From Alphaproteobacteria bacterium (GTDB taxonomy: Bacteria > Pseudomonadota > Alphaproteobacteria > Puniceispirillales > Puniceispirillaceae): 52,339 nt of DNA. The stretch's first letter is position 1, and the number at the start of each line of letters is the position of its first letter. The stretch spans positions 1 to 52,339 of the forward strand of contig RGCC01000002.1 of the NCBI GenBank assembly GCA_009919335.1, written 5' to 3'. The position numbers and the translations under genes were made by a program. The notes under the pieces are model-generated. The model saw only the letters and a list, made by a program, of their open reading frames with translations, was not told the DNA's origin and did not search any database. Shown here piece by piece: positions 11,314 to 20,088 of this stretch.

Positions 11314-13086
11314 CTATAGCGGGCGACACGCCGCGGCAAGCCATGTTTCTGCCGCCGATGATAATGCCGGATGCAATTGCGCATATACGTCGCGGTGATA
11401 GGCATCAACCCAAGCAATTTCAGGCGCGCTCAGCAATGATTTATCAATCAGGCGGCGGTCAAGCGGGCATAAGGTGATCGTCTCAAACTCAAGGAACTGC
11501 GCCGCCGATGATGCGGTTACGACAACAAGATTTTCAATGCGAATTCCCCAGTCGCCTGTTTTATAATAGCCCGGTTCATTCGACATCACCATGCCGGGCT
11601 CAAGCGCCACCTTACCACGCTTGGAAATGCTGGCCGGCCCCTCATGCACCGACAGCACATGACCAACCCCATGACCGGTTCCATGGGCAAAATCCAATTG
11701 TGCCGACCACAGCGGCGCACGCGCGATCGCATCAAGCTGGCTGCCAATTGTGCCGACGGGAAATTTTGCCATTGCCAGATGAATATGACTGCGCAAAACA
11801 TGGCTATAGGCGCTCACCGCCCCAACTGGCGGATTGCCAATGGCGATGGTGCGGGTGATATCGGTGGTGCCATCGCGGTAATGCGCGCCCGAATCCAGCA
11901 ACAGCACATCATCTGCCGCCAGCCTTCGATCGGCGCCGGCAATCGCGCGGTAATGCACAATCGCACCATTTGGGCCTGATCCGGCAATCGTATCAAAACT
12001 GGGCGCCAAAAACGCGTCCTGTTGGTGACGGAATGCACGTAATCTGGCGGCGATTTCAGTTTCGCTATAGGTCGCCGGAGATGCCGCAACCGCCTGATCA
12101 AGCCAGCACAAAAATTCGACCATCGCCACACCGTCACGCCTATGTGCAGCCCGAAACCCGTCAAGTTCAGCTGGCGTTTTGCAGGCTTTTGTCGCGGTGA
12201 GCGGGCAATCGGTTTCAAGTGTTTTCACGCCGCTTGCGACAATCTGATCAAACAGCATCCGCGGCAGGCTGTCAGGGTCGATCATCAAACGCCCCTCGCC
12301 TAGCTTGCCAAGCCGTTCTGGCAATTCGCCAAGCGGGGCAACGCTGATGTCGCTACCGATTACCGGGGTCAGCCGCGCGCTATCACCAAATAGACACAAT
12401 CCCGCTTGCCTATGATAAAAGGCAAAACACAGATTGACCGGCGTACAAGGCAGATCCGCACCCCGCATATTGACCAGCCAATTGACCGTATCCACACGGG
12501 TCAACAAAACCGCATCACAATCCTTGGCATTCAGCTGCGCTGCCAGATCATTAATTTTGTCGGCAACCGCTCTACCAGCAAGCTCAACCGGCATCTGCCA
12601 GCTTGCAGCAGGCGGCATCGCTGGCTGATCAGGCCATAATGGGTCGAGCAAATTTTCCCCATGACAGACTAAATTCGCCCCCGCCGCCAACACTGCGCGT
12701 TCCATCCGCCGGAACAGTGATACCGTAATCAGGCGTCCATCAACCCCGATCACCGCAGCTTCGGGCAACGTGACCGTTTTCAACCAATCTTCAAAAGTCG
12801 TGTCGGGAAGTGTACAGCATTGCCAGATAGCAGGGTCGGTTTGCGCCGCCATCTGCAAGCTATAACGGCCGTCGCTGAACAGCCCTGCCCGATCAGCAAG
12901 CACCACGGCAAACCCTGCCGATCCGGTAAAGCCAGATAGATAGGCAAGACGTTCGTCGCCAGCTGGAACCTCCTCGCCCTGATACATATCCTCACGGCCA
13001 ATGATCCAACCGTGTAATCCAGCGTCAGCAATGGCTGCGCGCAGTAATTTCAACCGCTTGTTATGGGTTTCATGCTGCTGGCTCAC
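11314..13086 (-). CDS. pepP: Xaa-Pro aminopeptidase (M24B, aminopeptidase P)
   Basis: Metallopeptidase releasing N-terminal residues before proline. Two creatinase-like N-terminal domains (about 1-300) precede a pita-bread catalytic domain. Dinuclear metal ligands are visible: the two Asp in LLDSGAHYRDGTTDITRT, the His in HGTGHGVGHVLSVHEGP, the Glu in MSNEPGYY and the Glu in IRIENLVVV. A C-terminal extension ending SSAAETWLAAACRPL gives 590 residues, matching the long form common in alphaproteobacteria and eukaryotes rather than the shorter E. coli PepP. Three bases separate it from prmA upstream, and uvrD-prmA-pepP look like one transcript. Confidence 0.93.
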   Translation of the reverse strand: MSQQHETHNKRLKLLRAAIADAGLHGWIIGREDMYQGEEVPAGDERLAYLSGFTGSAGFAVVLADRAGLFSDGRYSLQMAAQTDPAIWQCCTLPDTTFEDWLKTVTLPEAAVIGVDGRLITVSLFRRMERAVLAAGANLVCHGENLLDPLWPDQPAMPPAASWQMPVELAGRAVADKINDLAAQLNAKDCDAVLLTRVDTVNWLVNMRGADLPCTPVNLCFAFYHRQAGLCLFGDSARLTPVIGSDISVAPLGELPERLGKLGEGRLMIDPDSLPRMLFDQIVASGVKTLETDCPLTATKACKTPAELDGFRAAHRRDGVAMVEFLCWLDQAVAASPATYSETEIAARLRAFRHQQDAFLAPSFDTIAGSGPNGAIVHYRAIAGADRRLAADDVLLLDSGAHYRDGTTDITRTIAIGNPPVGAVSAYSHVLRSHIHLAMAKFPVGTIGSQLDAIARAPLWSAQLDFAHGTGHGVGHVLSVHEGPASISKRGKVALEPGMVMSNEPGYYKTGDWGIRIENLVVVTASSAAQFLEFETITLCPLDRRLIDKSLLSAPEIAWVDAYHRDVYAQLHPALSSAAETWLAAACRPL

Positions 13087-13089
13087 AAT

Positions 13090-14019
13090 TTACGCGCCTC
13101 CACGCCAAAGCTGGGGCATTGTGCCGGCGGCGGCTGGCCGCATAATAATCGTGGTCCAATCACCAAGACAGATCCGGTGCCAAACCCGCATATTTTGCGC
13201 CCGGTATGCAACCTCGACAGATCGCGCCTGCCGGTTCAAAATGCCGGATAAAATCAACCAGCTATCCGGCGCAAGCCGCGGCACAAGATCGGGCGCCATC
13301 CGGCTCAGTGGCCCTGCAAGAATATTCGCCAGCACCAAATCATACGGCGCCTGATTGCACACAATCCGGCTGCCAAAGCCATGCGAAACCGCCAGCCGCA
13401 TTTTAGCTGGTGAAATCGCATTCAGCGCACGGTTCCGCGCCGCAACACGCACGGCAACTGGATCATTGTCGGCTGCAACAATCTGGCATGACGGCCATAG
13501 ACGCGCCCCAGCCATGGCCAAGATTGCCGAGCCACACCCCATATCCAGCAACCGCCGTGGGGCACTATTGCGGATCATCTGCATCGCCCGCAAGCAGCCC
13601 TCGGTCGTTGGATGGGTTCCAGATCCGAACGCCAACGCAGCATCAATCAGCAGGGGCAAACTGGCCGGTGGCTGAGGCTGGGTGACATGGCTGCCATAAA
13701 TCCAGAACCGGCCGATATGCAACGGCGGAAAGGCGGCCCGATTTTCGGCCAGCCAGTCACGCGTTTCAACCGGCACCACAATAATTGGCACAGGCGTAAT
13801 TCCCTGTTGCTGATAGAGCGGTGCTAGCAGACTATCAATCACCGCCGCATCCGGGGCGTATTCGAACAATGCCTCAATGTGCCAGTCGCCATTATCATCT
13901 CGCTGGTGCGAGGTGGCAACACTGTCCAAAAGCTCGCTGAAGACCAGCTCAAATACCGCCATTGCCTTGTCATCCAGCCGTGCTGGCAGTGATAGCGCCG
14001 CCGATTGAAGTGCTGTCAT
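13090..14019 (-). CDS. prmA: Ribosomal protein L11 methyltransferase PrmA
   Basis: SAM-dependent methyltransferase that trimethylates ribosomal protein L11. An N-terminal substrate-recognition region (WLAENRAAFPPLHIGRFWI) is followed by FGSGTHPTTEGCL, the SAM-binding motif LLDMGCGSAILAMAG and the catalytic-loop block LVLANILAGPL, all family hallmarks. The 309-residue length is normal. Its ATG overlaps the uvrD TGA as ATGA (14016-14019), so it is probably translated with uvrD. Confidence 0.93.
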   Translation of the reverse strand: MTALQSAALSLPARLDDKAMAVFELVFSELLDSVATSHQRDDNGDWHIEALFEYAPDAAVIDSLLAPLYQQQGITPVPIIVVPVETRDWLAENRAAFPPLHIGRFWIYGSHVTQPQPPASLPLLIDAALAFGSGTHPTTEGCLRAMQMIRNSAPRRLLDMGCGSAILAMAGARLWPSCQIVAADNDPVAVRVAARNRALNAISPAKMRLAVSHGFGSRIVCNQAPYDLVLANILAGPLSRMAPDLVPRLAPDSWLILSGILNRQARSVEVAYRAQNMRVWHRICLGDWTTIIMRPAAAGTMPQLWRGGA

Positions 14020-16157
14020 GGTTTACTCACAAATCCTGAAACTACTTTTTTATGGCCAGCTTTATCAAAGGCAATCAATAGCTTATCACCATCAATCGTC
14101 AAAATATTTCCCATGCCGAATTTCTGGTGAAACACCCGATCGCCGATAGTGAATTCGGTTTTGTTATTTGCCGGTTCCCAGCCGCCCTCGGCCGGCTGTG
14201 CGCGCCGTGCTTCCATGCGCCGCCAGCCTGCGCCGTACCCACCAACAGCAAAGCCACCAAATCCGTTACTGCCGTTATCGCCAAGTTGCGGCGCACTGAC
14301 CCGGCCAAGCCCCATGCCTTGCGCCAGATCCTCGATTATATTTTCACGAGGCAATTCCTGCACAAATCGCGACGGTATCGACGATTGCCATTGCCCGTGA
14401 ATCCGGCGGCTATTGGCGAAACTGATAAAAAGATCATGCCGCGCCCGGGTAATGCCTACATAGGCAAGGCGGCGTTCTTCTTCCAATCCGACAGCGCCAT
14501 TTTCATCCATGGTCCGTTGGCTGGGGAAAACCCCTTCTTCCCACCCGGGCAAAAAGACCGCGTCAAATTCCAATCCCTTTGCCGCGTGCAACGTCATCAA
14601 TGTCACCTCGCCATGTTCAGGGTCGGCATCGCCATCAGTGACAAGGGCGATATGTTCGAGAAAGCCCTGTAGCGAGTCAAAATCCTGCATCGCATTGATC
14701 AATTCGGTTAGGTTCTCCAACCTGCCCTCGGCATCTGGAGATTTATCAAGCTGCCACATTTTTGTATAGCCGGACTCATCAAGCACCATTTTGGCAAGGT
14801 CACCCTGATGAACCGATCCCGCAAGATCGCGCCAGCGTTTGATATCCTGCACAAAACTATGCAGCGTATTTCGGGCTGCAGGGCGTAATTCTTCAGTTTG
14901 CACCAGATCAATTGCCGCCGCCAAAAGCGGTTTGTCAGATGCCCGCGCCTGAATATGCACCGCCTGCAAACTGGCCGTGCCAAGCCCGCGTTTCGGCGTG
15001 TTGATAATGCGCTCAAAAGCAAGATCATCAGATGGCTGGGCAATCAGCCGCAAATAAGCCACCGCATCACGTATCTCGGCGCGCTCATAAAACCGCGCCC
15101 CAACCACCCGATATGGCAGACCAATCGCGATAAACCGTTCTTCAAATTCACGCGTTTGGTCCCAATACCCATTAACGCGCAGCTTTTCACCATCGCCTGA
15201 CGCGGTAAAAAGCGTTTTTCCAAGCCGCGTTTCATTATGCGCAATGATTTTAGACGCAGCTGCAAGAATATGCCCGGTCGAACGATAATTCTCTTCAAGC
15301 CGCACCGTTTTCGCGCCGCTGAAATCACTCTCAAAGCGCAAAATATTGCCAACCTCAGCGCCGCGCCACCCATAGATTGACTGGTCATCATCACCAACGC
15401 AGCACAGGTTATTACGGTTACCTGTCAGCAACCGCAGCCATAAATACTGCGCGACATTAGTATCCTGATACTCATCCACCATAATATGAGTTATCCGATT
15501 CTGATATTCCGCCAACACATCTGCATGGGCGGTAAAGATGCTCAGCATATGCAGTAACAAATCACCGAAATCAACGGCGTTTAGCGCGATCAGGCGCGCC
15601 TGATAACGTTCATACAGCGATCGAACCCGCCCATTGGCAATATCCCCCGCCTCGGCAAGCCCGACTTTTTCGGGCGGTAAGCCGCGATCTTTCCAGCGCT
15701 GGATAACCCCGCCAAGCATCCTTGCGGGCCAGCGTTTTGGATCAATATCTTCGGCGTCCATCAATTGTTTAAGCAGCCGTATCTGATCATCAGTATCAAG
15801 AATGGTGAAATCAGACCGCAGGCCGACCAAGTCAGCATGGCGGCGCAGCATCTTGGCGGCCAGCGCATGAAATGTACCAAGCCAAACCTGTTCGGCCATC
15901 GGGCCAACCAGACTGGCAACCCGCATTTTCATTTCGCGCGCCGCCTTATTGGTAAAGGTTACCGCCAGAATATTCCACGGCTTTGCCGTACCACTTGCCA
16001 CAAGCTCGGCTAGCCGCGAGGTTAGAACACGGGTTTTACCGGTGCCGGCACCCGACAAAACCAAAAGCGGGCCGTCAAGGGTTCGCACAGCCTCTCTTTG
16101 CGCCGTGTTCAGCCCGTCAAGCCAGGGACTGGATGGTGTTTTTATAACTTCGTTCAT
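14016..16157 (-). CDS. uvrD: ATP-dependent DNA helicase UvrD/PcrA with an internal deletion
   Basis: Superfamily 1 3'-5' helicase for nucleotide-excision and mismatch repair. Motifs in order: LSGAGTGKTRVLTSR (Walker A), GTFHALAAKMLRRH (Ia), MVDEYQDTN (II), GDDDQSIYGWRGA (III), VTLMTLHAAKGLEFD (V) and YVGITRARHDLF (VI). Between about residues 328 and 336 the text reads NGYWDQTREFEERF. In other alphaproteobacterial UvrD proteins roughly 35 residues, including the I(A)ILVR strand of domain 2A, separate the WD and the TREFEERF block. They are missing here without loss of frame (near 15150-15165). The 713-residue length is short for the family. The allele is probably impaired or an artefact. Confidence 0.92.
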   Translation of the reverse strand: MNEVIKTPSSPWLDGLNTAQREAVRTLDGPLLVLSGAGTGKTRVLTSRLAELVASGTAKPWNILAVTFTNKAAREMKMRVASLVGPMAEQVWLGTFHALAAKMLRRHADLVGLRSDFTILDTDDQIRLLKQLMDAEDIDPKRWPARMLGGVIQRWKDRGLPPEKVGLAEAGDIANGRVRSLYERYQARLIALNAVDFGDLLLHMLSIFTAHADVLAEYQNRITHIMVDEYQDTNVAQYLWLRLLTGNRNNLCCVGDDDQSIYGWRGAEVGNILRFESDFSGAKTVRLEENYRSTGHILAAASKIIAHNETRLGKTLFTASGDGEKLRVNGYWDQTREFEERFIAIGLPYRVVGARFYERAEIRDAVAYLRLIAQPSDDLAFERIINTPKRGLGTASLQAVHIQARASDKPLLAAAIDLVQTEELRPAARNTLHSFVQDIKRWRDLAGSVHQGDLAKMVLDESGYTKMWQLDKSPDAEGRLENLTELINAMQDFDSLQGFLEHIALVTDGDADPEHGEVTLMTLHAAKGLEFDAVFLPGWEEGVFPSQRTMDENGAVGLEEERRLAYVGITRARHDLFISFANSRRIHGQWQSSIPSRFVQELPRENIIEDLAQGMGLGRVSAPQLGDNGSNGFGGFAVGGYGAGWRRMEARRAQPAEGGWEPANNKTEFTIGDRVFHQKFGMGNILTIDGDKLLIAFDKAGHKKVVSGFVSKP

Positions 16158-16270
16158 GATGCCCTAAAACTCGCAAATAGGGCTGGTCCGGTCAATCGCA
16201 ATAGGGCGATCCGTGGCACTTATTTTTTAAGGTTTGGCTAGATAAGCCGATCATGGCTGCCGAATCATTT

Positions 16271-16298
16271 TTGCATTCTGGGTTTATTGCGATATGTT
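16271..16298 (+). promoter_or_regulatory. Possible sigma-70 promoter for mlaA
   Basis: TTGCAT (16271-16276), a 16-base spacer and TATGTT (16293-16298) lie 35 bases before the mlaA start chosen here. The upstream in-frame ATG at 16294 falls inside this -10 box, which favours ATG 16333 as the start. Based on sequence resemblance only. Confidence 0.35.
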
Positions 16299-16332
16299 GC
16301 ATATACCCAGCCAAAACCGTGGACAGATCATT

Positions 16333-17145
16333 ATGTTTGCATCACCAGAAAACATCGCACGCAAAGCCCGCCTTTTGCCGTTGATGGCAATGATCGTCGT
16401 GGCTGCGTGTAGTTCTGTTCCCGAGACCGAACGTACCGACCAGCGTGACCCCTATGAAGCATCCAATCGGAAAGCCTTTGCCTTTAACATGGCGGTTGAC
16501 ACACATCTGCTGGAACCAGCGGCTAGCAGCTATCGAAAGCTCATGCCAATGGCTGGACGCCGTGCCATTGACAATCACGTTGACTGGACGGGGCTTCCCG
16601 CCACCACATTCAATTCAACCCTGCAAGGCCGGTTTGAAAATGCCGGACTTTCAGCGATACATTTTACTATTAACAGCCTGACACTCGGCCTGATTGACCT
16701 GACCGAGAACCCAAAGGCGGTGAAGGAACAGGATTTTGGCCAGACATTGGCGTCATTTGATGTGCCTGAAGGCAATTATCTGATGGTACCGCTGCTCGGC
16801 CCCAACACAAGCCGCAGCCTGACCGGGCGGATTGTTGATGGGGTGACGAACCCGATGTCGTTCCTGAAAGCCGGCAGTTCGATTGGGACCATGCAGTCAT
16901 TGCGCACCCCGGTAGCCGTTGTTGCCCAGCGCGCAAACCTGTTTGAACCCCTTAATGATGTGAAATATAATTCGCTTGATCCGTATGCCCGCACCCGCTC
17001 GCTTTATTATCAGGGACGGGCCGGCCGGATTAATGCCAAGATCGGTAAGCCAACCGACAACCGCACAACCGACGATCAGTTTGAGTCATTCCTCGAGACA
17101 CCGATCAGGAACGCATCACCTATATCCAGACCATGCGCGATGTGA
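16333..17145 (+). CDS. mlaA: MlaA (VacJ) phospholipid-trafficking lipoprotein, 3' end abnormal
   Basis: Outer-membrane lipoprotein that removes phospholipids from the outer leaflet and passes them to MlaC. The signal peptide ends in VVAAC (lipidated Cys), followed by DPYEASNRKAFAFNMAVD, INSLTLGLIDL, GQTLASFDVPEGNYLMVPLLGP and LDPYARTRSLYYQGR, the diagnostic MlaA blocks. The family ends soon after the segment NRTTDDQFESFLE (about 17090). Here the frame runs on through sequence that in another frame encodes MlaC, so the last 15 or so residues are not native. I chose ATG 16333; ATG 16294 lies in a putative -10 box. Confidence 0.88.
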   Translation: MFASPENIARKARLLPLMAMIVVAACSSVPETERTDQRDPYEASNRKAFAFNMAVDTHLLEPAASSYRKLMPMAGRRAIDNHVDWTGLPATTFNSTLQGRFENAGLSAIHFTINSLTLGLIDLTENPKAVKEQDFGQTLASFDVPEGNYLMVPLLGPNTSRSLTGRIVDGVTNPMSFLKAGSSIGTMQSLRTPVAVVAQRANLFEPLNDVKYNSLDPYARTRSLYYQGRAGRINAKIGKPTDNRTTDDQFESFLETPIRNASPISRPCAM

Positions 17146-17462
17146 TGGTTGGTACAGTGGTGCGTAATTTCGACCAATTATCGGGGCTGAATTTCACCAC
17201 TATCGACAGTCAGGCAAAGGGCGAGAAGATGGTGCTGGTGCGCGGTACATTCAATGATGCCACCGGCAAACGCCCACCAGTTTCAGTCGGCTGGCGCGTC
17301 ATCACACCCAGTGCAGCACCGGCAAAGGTTCTCGATGTCGAAATTGAGAACATCTCGATGTTGGTGACCCAAAAACAGGAAAATATTGCCATTATCCGCA
17401 AAAATGAAGGCCGGTTTTCCGCACTGATTGAGGCCATGAAAGAACGCCGCCAATCCCGCTAA
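17097..17462 (+). pseudogene. mlaC: MlaC (Ttg2D) periplasmic lipid carrier, C-terminal fragment
   Basis: The frame TDQERITYIQTMRDV, NFDQLSGLNFTTIDS, VLVRGTF, PPVSVGWRVI, VLDVEIENISMLVTQKQE and a final FSALIEAMKER matches the C-terminal half of MlaC, the soluble carrier moving phospholipid between MlaA and the inner-membrane MlaFEDB transporter. The first usable ATG is 17133, but homology begins before it, at about 17097. The signal peptide and roughly the first 90 residues are absent and mlaA runs straight in, so a deletion has joined mlaA to the middle of mlaC. The other mla genes are not in this window. Confidence 0.75.
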
Positions 17463-17494
17463 TGTCACGCCCGCTTTATGGTATCGAAAAGCGT

Positions 17495-17515
17495 CCAGCC
17501 GGAAAAACCGGCTGG
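17495..17515. terminator. Hairpin between convergent mlaC and ettA
   Basis: Perfect 8-bp stem CCAGCCGG / CCGGCTGG with an AAAAA loop in the 66-base space between two converging genes. Neither side has a strong T-run, so it is a possible bidirectional terminator or RNA 3'-end stabiliser. Confidence 0.5.
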
Positions 17516-17528
17516 ATTGGGCACTCAT

Positions 17529-18467
17529 CTAGCGTGAAATCGGTTTATATTTGATCCGTGTTGGCCGATCAGCATCAGCCCCAAGACGGCGCTTTTTATC
17601 GGCTTCATAGGCTTCGTAATTGCCCTCAAACCATTCAACATGGCTATCGCCTTCAAATGCCAGAATATGGGTTGCAATCCGGTTAAGGAACCAGCGGTCG
17701 TGGCTGACCACAACAGCGCAGCCGGCAAACTCCAAAAGCGCCTCTTCAAGGGCCCGCAGCGTATCAACATCAAGATCGTTGGTTGGCTCGTCAAGCAGCA
17801 GAAGGTTAGCGCCTGATTTCAGCATACGTGCCAAATGCACGCGGTTGCGTTCACCGCCGGACAGCTGGCCGACGGTCTTTTGCTGGTCGCCACCTTTAAA
17901 ATTGAATTGGCCGACATAGACAATACCGCCCGGCGGCAAACGGAATGACAGATCATCAATTAACAATCTATCGCCAAAAGCCTTGCGAAGACCATTTGCA
18001 TTGATCACCACATCGCCAAGGCGCGGGCCTGCCGGAATTGAAATTCGCGCCACATCAACTTGGCGCTGCTGATCATCGGCAAGCAGCTTTTCATAAGCAT
18101 TAATCCGCGCCTTTGACTTGGCCTGACGCGCCTTTGGTGCCGCGCGCACCCATTCCAGTTCACGCGACAATGATTTAACCCGCGCATCATCAGCCCGGCC
18201 TTCCTGCTCAAGCCGCTTCTGCTTTTGCTCAAGCCAGCCCGAATAATTACCCTCATAGGGAATACCAGCACCGCGATCAAGTTCAAGAATCCAGCCAGCA
18301 ACCTCGTCAAGGAAATAGCGATCATGCGTAATCGTCACAACCGTGCCGGGGAAGTCATGCAAAAACTTCTGCAACCAGGCAACAGACTCGGCGTCCAGAT
18401 GGTTTGTCGGCTCGTCAAGCAGCAGCATATCAGGCGCGGCACAGCGCAACACGGCGCTTTTCACCAC
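17529..18467 (-). CDS. ettA: EttA-type ABC-F ATPase, C-terminal part of a frameshifted gene
   Basis: C-terminal two-thirds of EttA, an ABC-F protein that gates translation elongation by binding the ribosomal E site according to ADP/ATP ratio. The true frame resumes at [15 protein letters not shown] (Walker B of domain 1), followed by [20 protein letters not shown] and [12 protein letters not shown] (arm and linker), then domain 2 with [16 protein letters not shown] and [12 protein letters not shown]. The residues before APDM are out-of-frame translation of the preceding ABC signature. It pairs with the ORF ending at 18430 and is not an independent gene. Confidence 0.85.
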   Translation of the reverse strand: MVKSAVLRCAAPDMLLLDEPTNHLDAESVAWLQKFLHDFPGTVVTITHDRYFLDEVAGWILELDRGAGIPYEGNYSGWLEQKQKRLEQEGRADDARVKSLSRELEWVRAAPKARQAKSKARINAYEKLLADDQQRQVDVARISIPAGPRLGDVVINANGLRKAFGDRLLIDDLSFRLPPGGIVYVGQFNFKGGDQQKTVGQLSGGERNRVHLARMLKSGANLLLLDEPTNDLDVDTLRALEEALLEFAGCAVVVSHDRWFLNRIATHILAFEGDSHVEWFEGNYEAYEADKKRRLGADADRPTRIKYKPISR

Positions 18468-18972
18468 CCGACAGTTTTGTTACGTCGGCGTCGCCCGGCG
18501 GCACCCGCAACGCATCCATCGCGATTTCGGCCTTGCGCTCGAGATCCCACGCATCAATCGCGTCAATTTCTTCTTGGAGTTCCGCCTGTTCAGCGATGAC
18601 TGCATTCATTTCATCATCGGTCATTTCTTCGGCAAATTTCGCGCTAACCTCGTTAAACCGGTCGACCAGCTGTTTCGCGCGCCCCATGCCGGCCAGCACA
18701 TTCCCCGCCACATCCAATGATGGATTCAGTTCCGGCTCCTGCGCCAGATAACCAACCTTAATCCCATCGGCGGCCCAAGCCTCGCCTTGGAATTCGGTCT
18801 CGATACCCGCCATGATTTTCAACAATGTTGATTTACCAGACCCGTTCAAGCCCAAGACACCAATTTTGGCACCGGGCAGGAATGACAGGCTGATATTTTT
18901 CAGAACTTCCTTACCACCGGGCCAAGCCTTGCTTAAGCGATTCATTACATAAACATACTGATGGCTTGCCAT
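18430..18972 (-). CDS. ettA: EttA-type ABC-F ATPase, N-terminal part of a frameshifted gene
   Basis: N-terminal part of the same ettA gene: [19 protein letters not shown], Walker [29 protein letters not shown] and the ABC signature [14 protein letters not shown]. The frame then hits a stop. Intact EttA reads [16 protein letters not shown]; here CR is joined almost directly to PDMLLLDEP, which implies loss of about 14 bases near 18445-18455 and a frameshift. As written the gene yields only a 180-residue product with an ABC signature but no Walker B. The start at 18972 matches the family N-terminus. Confidence 0.85.
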   Translation of the reverse strand: MASHQYVYVMNRLSKAWPGGKEVLKNISLSFLPGAKIGVLGLNGSGKSTLLKIMAGIETEFQGEAWAADGIKVGYLAQEPELNPSLDVAGNVLAGMGRAKQLVDRFNEVSAKFAEEMTDDEMNAVIAEQAELQEEIDAIDAWDLERKAEIAMDALRVPPGDADVTKLSGGEKRRVALCRA

Positions 18973-19335
18973 GATTTTTGCGTCCTTTTCCCGGCCTCGA
19001 CGAGGTTCAACTAGTGATTGGCGTCAGATGATTGGGCGGCAGCACTGGACAAAATCCGGGACTGCGTACGGCCAATATCTATCCCGCCCATATGTATCTT
19101 TTTTTGCCGCAATATGCCAGCCCTCGATCATTTCCGATGAATAAAAGGCAGGCGCGCCGCGCTAGCGTGGCTGTCATCGATCGAGTTTGACGATGATCAC
19201 CTTTGGAGCGGGTGCGATTTCGAGGCAAGCGCGGCGTTCGATCCGATATCTTGGGCTTGCGCGAAATGGCATATTCGGTTTTTATTGTGGAATTCTAAAA
19301 ATATCACCGCTACCAGCAATTTAGGATCTGCTCGC
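18973..19335. other. Intergenic region upstream of ettA
   Basis: This 363-base stretch separates divergently read ettA (-) and the small membrane protein (+). I see no convincing gene, RNA or repeat. The segment just before 19336 contains AGGA about 10 bases ahead of the ATG, consistent with a ribosome site for the downstream gene. Confidence 0.4.
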
Positions 19336-19680
19336 ATGATAACCACCACGCCACCGATCGGCATTTTGATCGACCTGCCTTTTGGTGTTCTGATGTGGAC
19401 GAGCATTGCGCATTTTCTGCTGATCATCGTGATGAATGAGGATAGCACCTTTGGCCTATTGCGGATATTGCGCGGCATAAATGCGCCGATCCATGCGGTG
19501 ATCAAACTGGTCAAGCCACATTTTATCATCACTCGTTTGGTGCCGCTTTATGCCGCCCTGATCCTGTTTATCCTGCGCTATTATCTATTGCCACTGGTAC
19601 TTGGATTTGATGTTTGGAGCTTTACTGATATGCCGCTGGAACGGCTGTTATTATCCGCAAAATCAGATCTCGGTCTCTAG
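19336..19680 (+). CDS. Small inner-membrane protein, YggT-like (tentative)
   Basis: A 114-residue protein from ATG 19336; an in-frame ATG at 19285 would add 17 polar residues and has no better ribosome site. Two hydrophobic segments are clear: LMWTSIAHFLLIIVM (about 19-33) and VPLYAALILFILRYYLLPLVLG (about 70-91). They are joined by LLRILRGINAPIHAVIKLVKP, a basic amphipathic stretch. The order of span, arginine-rich FLR...P(I) linker and second span resembles YggT-family proteins, but I cannot confirm membership. It stands alone between ettA and a minus-strand membrane protein. Confidence 0.6.
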   Translation: MITTTPPIGILIDLPFGVLMWTSIAHFLLIIVMNEDSTFGLLRILRGINAPIHAVIKLVKPHFIITRLVPLYAALILFILRYYLLPLVLGFDVWSFTDMPLERLLLSAKSDLGL

Positions 19681-19710
19681 GTCCGGTCATCATTGGCGCA
19701 TTTTGTTGGC

Positions 19711-20088
19711 CTATTGGGCCGATATAATGCGGGTTTTCCTCTGGATTTTACCTGACGCATCAAGCTGCCATAATTGTTGGCCTGTTTTATCCTCGATGAT
19801 CACGAGCAATTTCCCTTTTTCGCCAAGGCTGGCACCAGTAATTTTGCTGTCAGCCGGAATGGTCAGTTCGGTCTGCTGAATTGCCTTGGCCGAACTGGCT
19901 GCGGTCAGACGGCTGTAAATGGTCACAATGATCACCACCAGCGCGGCAACAATCAGCACCGCCATGATAATGGCCATCGCCTTTATCAAGCCAAGATTGC
20001 GCACCACCGCGGATGGTGCCTCTGCTGCCATTTCAGATGATTGGGGGACTGTTGTAGTGGCCGGTTTTACGTTATTGTCCTGATCCAT
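19711..20088 (-). CDS. Single-pass membrane protein of unknown function
   Basis: The 125 residues comprise a polar Thr/Ala-rich cytoplasmic tail (1-33), one strong membrane span (about 36-58, AMAIIMAVLIVAALVVIIVT) and a periplasmic domain of beta-like segments (ITGASLGEKGKLLVIIEDKTG, QQLWQLDASGKI). Small proteins with this layout are found beside rluD in other alphaproteobacteria, but I do not recognise a named function. A GAGG ribosome site lies about 10 bases before the start. Its ATG shares bases with the divergent rluD ATG (CATG at 20086-20089), so each gene's promoter must lie inside the other's coding sequence. Confidence 0.75.
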   Translation of the reverse strand: MDQDNNVKPATTTVPQSSEMAAEAPSAVVRNLGLIKAMAIIMAVLIVAALVVIIVTIYSRLTAASSAKAIQQTELTIPADSKITGASLGEKGKLLVIIEDKTGQQLWQLDASGKIQRKTRIISAQ

